Shown piece after piece: positions 53,228-62,714 of a DNA stretch of 64,000 nt. Below the pieces are notes generated by a model. The model worked only from the letters and a program-made list of their open reading frames with translations, ran no database searches and was not told the origin of the DNA. The stretch lies in assembly GCA_905221605.1 (NCBI GenBank), contig CAJNDS010000513.1:145682-209681 (forward strand), read 5' to 3'. The stretch's first letter is position 1. Each line of letters begins with the position of its first letter. The DNA is from Symbiodinium natans. Its lineage: Eukaryota > Sar > Dinophyceae > Suessiales > Symbiodiniaceae. A program made the translations under genes and the position numbers.

Positions 53228-54485
53228 CCCCCAACCCACAAGTTTAAGGCTTCCCTTATCCGTTGTTTTTTGGGGGGGAGTTGGGGTTTAGGGCTTCGAG
53301 GGGTTTTGGGAGGCCTGGCTTCGGGGGTTCAGGTTTCGGGATTATAATAGGGAGACTATAATCCCTATTGAGAACTGTTCGTATAAACGGGAACATGCCA
53401 AGTGGCTGAGCTGAGAAATTCTCGACAATACGGGCCCTTTTCAGCACACATGGCAGCTACCAACTCCAGACCCGAAACCCCAAACCCGAAAACCTAAACC
53501 CTAAACCCTAAACCCCTAAACCCTAAACCCCTAACCCAAAACCCTCAACCCTAAACCCCTAACCCTAAACCCTAAACCCGCGTAGGGCTTAGGGCTATTC
53601 CACCCTCAGGGCCAAAGGCCTGTCTCCATTCGACCCCTCAGGGCGGGCCTCGGTGGGTGGGGGGTCTTTAGGGTACGGATTCAAGGCTTCGGGGGTTCAG
53701 GGGGGTTTCGGGGGTTGAGGGGGGCTGAGGGCGCTGAGGGGGTTGAGAGGGTTGAGGGGTCCAGAGTCCGAAGTTCAGAGTTTAGGGCTTAGGAGTATAT
53801 CGGCGTCGGCATCATGAATTGAAGCCACTTCCACGGGCGCTTGGTCCCTCCGAGTTGGGGTCGTTGCCCGGGCTGGTTCTTTTGGGGGTTTGGGGTTTGG
53901 GGCTTAAGGCCCGGATTCCCCCCGTTCCCCCCCCCGGCCTAAACCGTAACTTAAACCCTAACATCTAAGCCCTAAGCCCCAAACCCTAAACCCTAAGCCC
54001 AAACCCCTAAACCCTAAGCCCCAAACCCTAAGCCCTAAGCCCACCCTAAACCCTCAACCTCCTCAAGTGTAAAGGGTTTTGTCTGGGAGATGTAGGGTTG
54101 AGGGCTAGTAAGGCTTGGGGCTTAGGGGTTCAGGGGGTTTGAGGGTTTCGGTCAATTTCAGGTTTCGAAGCCCCGGAACCTAAACCCTCAACCCTAACCC
54201 CTAAGCCCCTGAAACCCCCTCAACCCTGAACCCTAAACCCCAAACCCTAAACCCTACAGTAAACCCCCAAAACCCTAAATCCTGAACCCCAAACCCTAAA
54301 GACCCTTAGCAACCGTATTTTCTTCGAAGCCGTCGCCTTCCTCGGCCGAGCTTGGCCATGCCAGGCAGGTCCTTCTGGGTTTAGGGTTTAGGGTTTAGGG
54401 TTTTCGGGTTTAGGGTCTTAGGGTTTTAGGGTTTAGGGGTTGAATGGGGTTTAGGGTTTAAGGTCGAACGTTTCAGGGTGTAGGG

Positions 54486-55693
54486 TCAGGGTTCAGGGTC
54501 GGCACCAGCTTCCAGCAGCAGGCGCACGATCTCAACGTGGCCTTGGGCAGATGCTTGCGTGAGGGCGGTATCGCCAAGGTCGTCCTGGCGGCTCGGGTCG
54601 GCGGCAGCTTCCAGCAGCAAACGTACAACCTCAGTGTGCCCCTGGCAAGATGCGTGCATGAGCGCGTTGATGCCGCACCTGCTCTGCAGGTTCTTGTCCG
54701 CGCCGGCTTCCAGCAGCAGGCGCGCTGTGTCGACGTGACCGTGGGAAGCTGCGAGCATCAGAGCAGTTCGGTCGCTGTTGTCCTGCTGCTCGATGACGGC
54801 AGCATCTTCCAGCAGCAAGCGTACGACCTCCGCGTGGCCCTGAGAAGACGCGTGCATGAGAGCGGTCATGCCGGTCCTTCCCTGCAAGCGGTTGCCGGCA
54901 CCAGCTTCCAACAGCAAGCGTACAATCTCAACGTGGCCTTGGGAGGAGGCCGACATGAGAGCCGTCGCGCCCGTCGAATTCTGTTGAAGGTCCGTGCCAG
55001 CACGAGCTTCCAGCAGCAGGCGCGCGACTTCAAGGTGGCCTTGCGCGGACGCCTGCATGAGGGCGGAGACACCCTGCCAGTCTCGGAAGTTCTTATCGGC
55101 GCCAGCTTCCATCAGAGCACGGACGACTGCAACATGGCCTGTTTCGGCGGCGGCAAGAAGCTCACCTGGGGGGGATGTACGATATTAGGGGGTACCTTCT
55201 TGAGGGCCTAACTACAAGGGACCCTACTATTTGGGGGACTCTTCTTTAGGCCTCCCTATAACTTTCGTATGCTCCCACCTCCCGCCTCAAGCCTCTGCTG
55301 TGGTTTGAGGTCGGACAGGAGAACCAGCTGCAGGTCAGCAGGGCCCTCCAGAGGAGAGCGGTTCTCTAAGCAGGTCTCAGCATGCAGGATCCGCTGGAGG
55401 CAGACCTTTTCTGAACTTGGGGAGAACCCTAGCAAAAAAACATATCAGTAGCTGTTTTTTTCTTTGGAATGATGGTACCCCCCAAAAAGATTCCCAAGTA
55501 TACCTAAGACACTGAATCATGGTACAAAAAAAGGATGATGGTACCCCCCCCAAAAAAGGATTCCCAAGTATCCCTAAGATACTGGGAAGCCATTCTTGCG
55601 GCTCAAGTGGTGCTTCAGAGCAATCACGTCACTCAAGTCCCCTGTGGGCACGGCGGCCAGCTCTTGTCCCGAAGCACTCCACACATGCAGCAT
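54486..55693 (-). CDS. ubiquitin-like plus ankyrin-repeat protein, three exons
   Basis: The exons are 55693-55582, 55410-55279 and 55165-54486, giving 307 residues. Residues 1 to about 80 read as a ubiquitin-like fold (start MLHVWSASGQEL, later DLQLVLLSDLK). Residues 83-307 are a half repeat followed by six ankyrin repeats, each with the TALM-ASxQGHxEVVRLLLEAGAD pattern. This N-terminal ubiquitin-like/ankyrin combination is abundant in dinoflagellates; the likely role is protein-protein interaction, with the partner unknown. Intron 2 (55166-55278) is GT-AG and is an introner. Intron 1 (55411-55581) preserves frame but starts TATCTT after CCAG rather than GT. The stop codon is the TGA of a CCCTGACCC repeat, so the true C terminus may have been lost to telomere-like sequence or may lie in a further exon. 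Confidence 0.82.
55166..55278 (-). mobile_element. introner, family with GTACGATATTAGGGG termini (intron 2 of ankyrin gene)
   Basis: The 113-nt intron starts GTGGGAGC and ends CCCCCCAG. Its outer parts are inverted copies (ATACGAAAG-TATAGGG against GTACGATATTAGGG). AGGTG occurs at both junctions, consistent with a short target duplication, and splicing there joins the coding frame. The same body sequence, with a CTACTATTTGGGG core, recurs near 8.3, 9.5, 34.6 and 40.9 kb. Confidence 0.75.
55411..55581 (-). repeat. intron 1 of ankyrin gene with duplicated segment
   Basis: Two copies of a roughly 45-nt unit (plus strand GATGGTACCCCCC, then AAAA, then GATTCCCAAGTAT and CCTAAGA) occupy 55469-55510 and 55537-55582. 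The frame-preserving junction uses CAG at both ends rather than a GT donor. Confidence 0.55.
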
Positions 55694-55844
55694 GAGAAGC
55701 CTACCATAGCTGGCAGGTTTAGGGCTTAGGGTTTGGGGTTTGGGGTTTGGGGTTTGGGGTTTGGGGTTTGGGGGTTTGGGTTTAGGATTTAAGGTTTAGG
55801 GTTTAGGGTCTAGGGTTTAGGGTTTAGGGGTGAGAGTTTAGGGG

Positions 55845-56206
55845 TTAGGCCAATACTAAAACACAACGACCATCCGAGAATGATGACAACATGCTGATGC
55901 TGGTTATCAGATTGACAAGAAGAGTTGTCCCCTGTGTACCCCAGGCGTGCAAAGAATCCAAAGTCAGGTTCTTCTGGATTTCTATCTGGACCTGATGACA
56001 TTCAGATTCGTTCCAGTATTGCCAAGACCCTCTGTAGTTCTCCCTTTTTGGGATCCCTTTTTAAACGGTGTCACCTTATAACGGGCACCCCAAAAGGGAC
56101 CCTTAATTAGGAGACTACCCATAAGCAGCTTCTTGGAAGTCGATTTCGTTCCGAGAGCGCTTGTTGGCCGATCCCTTCGCTGATGCTGGAGCCAGGCATA
56201 AGTCAT
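55845..56206 (-). CDS. small two-exon gene, unknown function
   Basis: Exons 56206-56119 and 56029-55845 join through an 89-nt GT-AG intron into a 90-residue protein starting MTYAWLQHQRRD and ending SDGRCVLVLA. The first part is basic and the second carries a moderately hydrophobic segment (TTLLVNLITSISMLSS) that could be a membrane anchor. I recognise no family. The gene lies about 150 bp upstream of the ankyrin gene on the same strand. The phase agreement and canonical splice signals support it. The stop is a TAA inside GCCTAACCCC. Confidence 0.55.
56030..56118 (-). mobile_element. introner-like intron with GTAGTCTCC termini
   Basis: The intron starts GTAGTCTCC and its complement-like end reads GGAGAACTACAGAG, so the termini are inverted repeats. 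The body contains GGGTCCCTTTTGGGG and GGGATCCCAAAAAGGG, which can fold back. GGT is present at both junctions. Confidence 0.55.
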
Positions 56207-56300
56207 GTAACCCTAAACCCTAAACCCTAAACCCTAAACCCTAAACCCTAAACCCTAAACCCTAAACCCTAAACCCTAAACCCTAAACCCTAAACCCCTA
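56207..56300 (-). repeat. interstitial CCCTAAA array 5' of the 90-residue gene
   Basis: About 13 heptamers begin one base after the ATG of the gene at 55845-56206 on the plus-strand map; a second array follows at 56393-56475. Confidence 0.9.
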
Positions 56301-56479
56301 GCCTTGGGCTTTTTGTGCTTAGGGTGCCTAGAACCAGCTGGCGGACAAGCCCCAACCCAGGGGTAGGTGACCGTCAGCTCGAAACCTTGAACCCTAAACC
56401 CTAAACCCTAAACCCTAAACCCTAAACCCTAAACCCTAAACCCTAAACCCTAAACCCTAAACCCTAAACCCTAAACCAG

Positions 56480-56633
56480 AGCGTTGCCTGAGTCATTGCG
56501 CGTATTCCAAGGCCCCGGCAACCGTCCCCAGCACGCTGCCTTTGTGGCTATGCCGGAGGGGTTGGCCGCCTGGTGCAGACAGGGTGGTGGGGTGTTGGGG
56601 GGTTTGATGTTTCTGGGTTGTAAACCCTCCTAA
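56480..56633 (+). CDS. candidate C-terminal exon of about 50 codons
   Basis: AACCAG precedes ALPESLRVFQGPGNRPQHAA then FVAMPEGLAAWCRQGG. The frame continues to a TAA in TCCTAAACCC. It lies on the strand opposite to its neighbour genes. Confidence 0.38.
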
Positions 56634-56755
56634 ACCCTAAACCCTAACAACCCTAAACCCTAAACCTTAAGCCCTAAACCCTTCACCCTAACAACCCTTT
56701 AGGGTTTGGGTTTGTAGGGTGCATGGCTTTGAGAGGTTTGAGGTTGCCCCCACAG

Positions 56756-56836
56756 CGAGGTTTGGGCGCGCGGGTCACCCGGCAGGCAACCCGGCCCCCC
56801 AGCCCCCGCCCTGTGGAGACCCGAAAGGTCGTATAG
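56756..56836 (+). CDS. candidate C-terminal exon, basic
   Basis: A good acceptor (TTGCCCCCACAG) is followed by RGLGARVTRQATRPPSPRPV then ETRKVV and TAG. Confidence 0.33.
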   Translation, partial: RGLGARVTRQATRPPSPRPVETRKVV

Positions 56837-56911
56837 TATGTGGTTTAGGGTTTAGGGTTTAGGGTTTAGGGTTTAGGGTTTAGGCTAGTACACTGTAAGG
56901 GCTGGGCCGGA

Positions 56912-56998
56912 GGTCTATCGCTTCAAGGCTTTGCCTGGAGGCACGTGTCTAGCTCTTTTGGGATTCGCAGTGCCGCACAGGCTAAACCTGCTTGTTGA
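56912..56998 (+). CDS. candidate C-terminal exon
   Basis: GLSLQGFAWRHVSSSFGIRS then AAQAKPAC and TGA in a repeat-free island between 56.89 and 57.03 kb. Confidence 0.3.
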   Translation, partial: GLSLQGFAWRHVSSSFGIRSAAQAKPAC

Positions 56999-57327
56999 AG
57001 ACCCCAACAATGCAGCATTTTTAGGGGCCTGAAGAATTGAATAGGGTTTGGGGGGGTTATTTCTAGCCTAATTTTAAATGGACTTTAAGGGAATACTATT
57101 CGTAACTATTCCGACCCCTATATTATCTAGTCAGTTCTCATAATGATGTTCCCTTTTTGGGTACCCTAAGTAATAGGGGCCGCCGTTTTGTAGCAACCCT
57201 AAAGGGGACCAGAATCCAGTGAAGTGACCACAAAGCGTACTGTATACCAGCGTAGACTCTAAAGTAAGCCCTCGAGCTGCCAGGCGACTGCCATTTTGAC
57301 TCCGCATGGTTGGGGTACAGTAAAACC

Positions 57328-57456
57328 CGCTGGTTCTCAGTAGGGAATGAGGCGGGCCCTTTGACCCAAAACCTAAACCCTAAACCCTAAACCCTATGTA
57401 CCCTTTAAGGGATTCTTTAGGGTACCTCTTTCCGTCATGCCCTACTAAGAACCAGC
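57328..57456. mobile_element. dispersed copy of the TGGTTCTTAG family with probable target duplication
   Basis: GCTGGTTCTCAGTAGGGAATGA on the left and TGCCCTACTAAGAACCAGC on the right form the terminal inverted repeat. CAGTAAAACC (57318-57327) and CAGTGAAATG (57457-57466) resemble a diverged 10-bp duplication, the same length as in the hydroxylase intron. Telomere-like repeats lie inside. Confidence 0.65.
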
Positions 57457-57581
57457 CAGTGAAATGGGGGGGGGGCAAACGCCGTTCCTGCCGAAGATTC
57501 CGGAAGGGACGGGGCTCGCCACTGCTGTACAAGGGCCGAGGGGGGTTTTCAACACCAGCGCCTGGCCCTCAGCCTCTCCTT

Positions 57582-57710
57582 GGTTTAGGGTTTAGGGTTT
57601 AGGGTTTAGGGTTTAGGGTTTAGGGTTTAGGGTTTAGGGTTTAGGGTTTAGGGTTTAGGGTTTAGGGTTTAGGGTTTAGGGTTTAGGGTTTAGGGTTTAG
57701 GGTTTAGGGT
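57582..57710 (+). repeat. interstitial TTTAGGG array 3' of the hydroxylase gene
   Basis: About 18 perfect heptamers ending about 100 bp downstream of the hydroxylase stop codon. Confidence 0.95.
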
Positions 57711-57807
57711 CTATATTTTGGCGACTGAAGGTTGAAGATTGAGCGGTTGGGGCTCTGATGGATCTGCTGAGGTTTGAAAATTTTGGGCGCAGCACGCTCC
57801 CGAGGGC

Positions 57808-60134
57808 TCACTGATGAACGATTCGTTCATGCCAGACCTGAAAAAGGCCGATGCCTGCTCCGTAGTGCAGAACGAGGCCGACGAAGAAGACCATCGCGAA
57901 GCCGGCGACATCTGACATGTCCGGGTGGCGGACGAAGAAAGAAGACTGGAGAGGCTTCCGAAACTTCTTGACATCCCGCGAGAATTCCTCGTCATTCTTG
58001 CTGGGCACGTTCAACGCGTAGATGTCGCTGTGCACAACGTGGTGGAGAGTGTGCCACCTTATCTTGCCGTGTGAGGCAGCTATGTTGCCTGTAGAGGCCT
58101 GGGCCTAAGGACATCCAGCAACCAACAGGGCAAATGTCGAAATTTCTCCTGAGACCTTGAGGTCTCTAATGGAACTTAGGCCTTGAGGCATTTTTCCGAC
58201 TACACAGCCGCAAGAATGTTCCGGGAGGTACCAGAAGTTTCTTGGGTATTTGCCGGGTGGGAATGCCTGGGGGAGCTCCTCAGAGCCTCAATGAAATACT
58301 GTATCGATACTCAGCTATACTATATACTATCTAGTATAGTACGCTTAATCAGTATCGTATACTTACTCAATAACAGTATACTACACGACATAGTACCTCT
58401 GCAGCCGAGCTGCTGGACGAGAGACTTTTGAGGCCACATCGTGTGGACGACGATGTTGGGGCCCGACACGGCTGCGTGGAAGAAGAAGTACGGAACGCAG
58501 GCCAAGGTATTGCAAAAGAAGAGCGTGCCGCCTTCAATCCAAACCTCCCACAGCCCTGCCGCTGGCGTGGTAGGATACGTGCCTTTGCAGATATGATGCT
58601 CTAAGTGAGCAAGACGATAGAGCGGTTGCACCTCGTGGCAGAGTTTGTGGATCCAAGCGTACTTGAACTGCACCATCTGATGGAAGAACATGTTCTCCAG
58701 GAGGGTGGCCGCGAAATGGACGAAGTGGAACGGGAACCCCCAGCGAATCTGAATCAGAGCCAGGGCCGTCTGCTTTTGCAGGACGACGGCTAGCTGGGAA
58801 GTGGTGTACCTCCGTGTTCCAACTGGCATGCACTTGTCTCGCGGATCTGAACTACTCTCGGCTCTCGACTGCTGGAACCGTGCAGACAAACCGAAGCCCT
58901 ACAACTGATACATGCGCCCCGGGAGGCAGGATCTCCATGACAGCTTCGGACTTGCTGAGTATGTTCTCGCGCCCCGCCAGCTCGCTGCAAAGGCGGTAGC
59001 CCTCACACCACAAGGGGACGGTGAGTAGCAGGACGAGGCCCAGGCCGTAGAGCAGGAACACGACCGTGCGCACCGAGGTCTCGATCGTCTCTGTCGGAAA
59101 GGTCATGTATCCTTCTCCACACGGATCATGTTTTGGGTACCAAAAAAAGCGACTTCGAAGTTCAAGAAACCGCTGAACTTCCGCTGAACCTGCAAGACCT
59201 TCCCTGAAAGCCATGCCGAATCCACAAAGCATGCACTTCACCATGCACTTCACCCGCACCCTGGGCAAACGTGAGTCCTTGCCACGAACTCGGAAGAAGC
59301 TGCTCGAGCCACAGGAGGAGGATGTAGTGAATGGCAACCTGGGTGAAGGAGACAACCGAGATGACCATGGCCATCAACCAGTTGTTGAACCATCCGAGCA
59401 AATCCGACATGCTGAGCTGCCACACCTTCGCCCGAAACAAGTAGTAGTAGTAGCACAAGCCCATGAGCAGGGTGGGGGCCAGGGAGTACGCGGCAATGAA
59501 GCGCTGATACTCCACAGAGAAGCCCGCAAGGGAGTTCAGGAAGAGCACCTGGCTCTTAATGGCGAATGAGGAAATTAGGGCCCTCTCTCTCTATATATAC
59601 ATATATCTGTATATATATATATGTGTATTAATATACATATATATATATATACTCTAAAGGATTCTACCGTCATTCCCTAAGAACCAGCCAGAAGAGCACC
59701 AGGGGGACGTAGGTGATGACGTTGAGGACCATGGTCTGACACATCCCCACGGGCACAAAGGCCTCCTGCACTTCCTTCGTTGCTTCCGCATGTGCTTCCC
59801 AGCGACAGCTCCTTGGTAGCCCAGTAACCTAAACCCTAAACCCTAAACCCTAAACCCTAAACCCTAAACCCTAAACCCTAAACCCTAAACCCTAAACCCT
59901 AAACCCTAAACCCTAAACCCTAAACCCTAAACCCCAACCCCCAACCCTCAACCCTCAACCCTAAACCCATTTTGGGGTTGGCTACTTTAGTAGGGAACCT
60001 AGGAACCCCAAAGAAAGGGCAAAAACGAGTATCCCTGGGCTACCAAGGCTCAAGTAGCTGATGCAAACCTTCCAGGTGCTCAGATACATCCCAGCAATCT
60101 TGCCAAAGGGCGCCAACGCCACGCTCCCCTTCAT
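57808..60134 (-). CDS. fatty-acid hydroxylase / sterol desaturase family membrane protein, six exons
   Basis: My exon model on the minus strand is 60134-60046, 59811-59700, 59548-59260, 59189-58912, 58832-58397 and 58088-57808. It totals 1485 nt and codes for 494 residues. The C-terminal half carries the three metal-binding histidine boxes of this family: HKLCH at about residues 318-322, HLEHH at 332-336 and HTLHH at 414-418. Several hydrophobic segments lie in the N-terminal half (for example VLNVITYVPLVLF across the exon 2/3 join) and between the boxes. Members are di-iron oxidases of the ER that hydroxylate or desaturate lipids; the substrate cannot be read here. The start is the first ATG after an in-frame TGA. 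Introns 3, 4 and 5 have GT-AG ends. Intron 2 is a foldback element with a 10-bp duplication, and intron 1 lacks a GT donor but preserves frame. The intron 4 borders (58833-58911) are the least certain. Confidence 0.83.
59549..59699 (-). mobile_element. introner, family with TGGTTCTTAG termini (intron 2 of hydroxylase gene)
   Basis: The 151-nt intron is GT-AG and is flanked by a perfect 10-bp direct repeat, GGTGCTCTTC in sense (59691-59700 and 59540-59549). Inside the repeat are inverted termini, TGGCTGGTTCTTAGGG on one side and TGGCTCTTAATGGCGAATGA on the other, around an AT-rich core. Removing the element plus one repeat copy restores the reading frame PLVLFLNS. The intron was therefore created by insertion of a DNA element, with splice sites taken from the duplication and the element end. 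Confidence 0.85.
59812..60045 (-). mobile_element. introner, family with TTGGTAGCCCAG termini (intron 1 of hydroxylase gene)
   Basis: The intron begins TGGTAGCCCAG and ends CTGGGCTACCAAG, a clear terminal inverted repeat. GAGC occurs at both junctions. A CCCTAAA tract (about 59827-59935) lies inside it. Removing 59812-60045 keeps the frame between exon 1 and exon 2. The acceptor ends AAG, but the donor is not GT at the frame-preserving border, so the exact splice point is unresolved. Confidence 0.65.
59827..59935 (-). repeat. CCCTAAA array inside an intron
   Basis: About 15 heptamers within intron 1 of the hydroxylase gene, inside the introner. Confidence 0.9.
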
Positions 60135-61072
60135 CGCGTCTCAAGCTTCAGTCTTACTTGGGCCTGAAATGGCTTGGCTCTACCACAGAGGTACCCAAGG
60201 AAAACAATACGCCCGCAAACGCCCCAAAGCACAGACCCCCAAAGCCTAGGCCTGACCGGTTCAGGGTTCAGGGTCTAGGGTTCAGGGTTTCGGGTTCAGG
60301 GTGCAGGGTTTAGGGTTCAGGGTTTAGGGTTCGGGTTGTAGGGTTTGGAGTTTAGGGTGTCGGGTTTAGGTTTCGGGGTGTAGGGTTGAGGCTTTCGGAA
60401 GGGGTAAAGAAGAGTTCCTGGTTTTCGGGCTAGGGGTTCAGGTGTTTAGGTTTAGGGATTAGAGGGTTTAGGGATTAGAGGGTTTCGGGTTTCTAGGGTT
60501 TAGGGTTGTGGGATGTTGTGGGTCTTGTTTAGGGGTTAGAGTTGGGGTTTAAGGGCTCAAGCCATCGAGTCTATGGCACAGTTTATGGGTTGGGGCTAAT
60601 GAGATTGAATCTCTTAATCGGGGTTTAGGTCGGGGGGGGGGGGTTGCAGGTTTAGTGCCGGAGGCCCTAAATCCCAAAGCCCTACGCTGGGGCGAAGGCC
60701 CATCTTCATCAAGCCTTCTTGCAGCTGCTCGGCATCGTGATGCTCTGGAGACCTTGTAGCTGGGTTGGCCGTTAAACCCTCTGAAAAATATCAGGAAAGT
60801 AAAGAATGTCCCAAAAACCAACCTAGGTAGCTCAGTGCCTTGGGGGATTTCCAGACGTTTGGGAGGTTGCAAGTTTGAGGGTTTAAGGCTTTATCCTAGG
60901 GTCCTTAATCGGGAGGCTTCAAGCGGGACATGCCCAAGGTTCCCGAATTCCCGAAGGCTCCCTAAGCTTCCCTAAAGCCTGCCTAGGTACCGACCCCGCA
61001 TGAACCTCCCTCCCTTAAGGGTTTAGGCTTTAGGGTTTAGAGTTTAGGGTTTAGGGTGAGTAGACCCTAAGT
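60135..61072. other. degenerate repeats, no confident gene
   Basis: TTCAGGGTTTAGGG-like mixtures dominate 60260-60560. A 105-codon minus-strand frame at 60549-60872 runs through repeat-like sequence and is not convincing. Confidence 0.45.
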
Positions 61073-61175
61073 TTGACTGAGGGTGTTGGGGCTCGTGCCC
61101 GCGGACTGTTGCCACGAAGGTGAGAACCGAACCGAAGGGCACGATTGTGGCGGCATTCTCAACATCCGACCGTAA
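61073..61175 (-). CDS. candidate internal exon
   Basis: The minus strand reads RSDVENAATIVPFGSVLTFV then ATVRGHEPQHPQSNL, a beta-rich composition. The reverse strand has a GTGAGAACC that could be a donor, so the strand is not settled. Confidence 0.35.
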
Positions 61176-61243
61176 ACCCCAAACCCCAAACCCCAAAACC
61201 CCAAACCCTAAACTCCCCAAAGCCTAAGCCCTACACATTGCAG

Positions 61244-61363
61244 ATTCCTATGACGGAAGTCTATTCCCTGAACTCCCTAAACCACGCAGTGACAAGCTTC
61301 TCTGTGCCAACCCAAGAAATGCGTGCGCCTGGGCTCTTATACCCTAAACCCCTAGAGCCCTGA
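61244..61363 (+). CDS. candidate C-terminal exon
   Basis: CTACACATTGCAG precedes IPMTEVYSLNSLNHAVTSFS then VPTQEMRAPGLL and a repeat-encoded YPKPLEP tail before TGA. The acceptor is good. Confidence 0.4.
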   Translation: MPMTEVYSLNSLNHAVTSFSVPTQEMRAPGLLYPKPLEP

Positions 61364-62714
61364 ACCCCTGAACCCCGAAACGTTACTGTAAGTACCCCAA
61401 AGCCCCAAACCGACCAAAAACCCCTAAAGCCATAAACCCCAAAAACGCTAAGCAAACCCTCAAACCGCAAACCCCTGAAAAGCTCAAAACCCTCAAACCC
61501 CTCGAGCCTTGGATGCCCCCTAAACCCGAAAGCCCTTGCTGGGGTTTAGGGTTTAGGGTTTAGGGTCTAGGGTTTAGGGTTTAGGGCTATTAGGGTTATT
61601 AGGGTTATTAGGGTTTAGGGTGTAGCCCTAAACCCTAAACCCCCCAAACCCCCCTTGAGGTGCCGGCCCGCCCCTTGACAGCCATACTGCAGAGATGGTG
61701 TCTCAGTGGTGGCGAGGCTATGAGGCTTTGGGGGCTTTGTTGGGGTATAGTAGTGGGTAGTAGTTGCAGGCTCGTGGGGAGCTTCAGGGTGGCGGAAGTT
61801 TCGATTTCGGGGTTTAGAAAACCTTCCGACTTAGGGGTCTCTGGCCGAGGAATGAGAGTCTAGGGTAGCTTAGGCCTACAGAAATTCAGGGTTTAGGGCT
61901 TAGGGTTTGGGGTTTAGGGCTGCACGGATTTAGGGTTGAGGTGAGAGAACGGGACAAAAGATGGGTCGGGGGAGACCCGAATGACATGAAGCTCTGCGCA
62001 CTGAAGCCTAGGTGCACCCCACAGACCCTGCAAAGAAAACAGGTAAACCCTGCAAACCCCAAATAGAACCACATATACCCTACAAACCCGAAATAGAACC
62101 ACAGCAAACCCTACAAGCACTGCATGAAACCCCACACCAACCCTAGATAAACCCTAAACACACAAAGCCCAGAAAAGCCCAGATCGGCCAGGAGGCTCTG
62201 GTTCTCCAGGCCCAAAGAGTACCGCGGCTCGCGGCCTGGTCTTGGGTGCTCTGATTTTTTGGTTTTTTTTGATCTTGACGGTTTTTGTTGTTGTGTTTTG
62301 GATGTTGATGTGCTTTGTATTGAAATGAGTGTGTGTATGTGTGTTTTGGTTTTTGATGTTTTTTCTTTTTTTTTCAGGGGGGGGGGGGGTGTTGTGTGGG
62401 CGCTGAATTCCTGGTGAAGCCACGGCAAACCTGAGGTTCCTCCTTAGTCACAAAGAACCACGAACCTCCTCCTCCCCCCCCCCCCACCCAAACTAAGCAC
62501 ACCGAAGATCTAAGCACAAGAAGGGGCCTGTGACATACGTAGCTGTCGGGATACCTCTTGAAGAGAGACACCTAAACCCTTAAACCCTTAAACCCTAAAG
62601 CCCTAGACCCCCAAACCCCTAAACCCCTAAACTCTAAACCCCTAAACCCCTAAACCCCTACACCCCTAAACCCCTCAACCCCTCAACCCCTCAACTCCTA
62701 AACCCCTAAACCCC

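Noticed and set aside
57281-57306. GCCATTTTGACTCC as a genomic spliced-leader sequence
   Set aside because: It resembles the dinoflagellate leader core but diverges on both sides and is not followed by a transcript-like ORF.
62539-62571. LFKRYPDSY segment with GTATGT donor as the start of a BTB/T1-domain gene
   Set aside because: Only about 11 codons are supported and no continuation exon was found.
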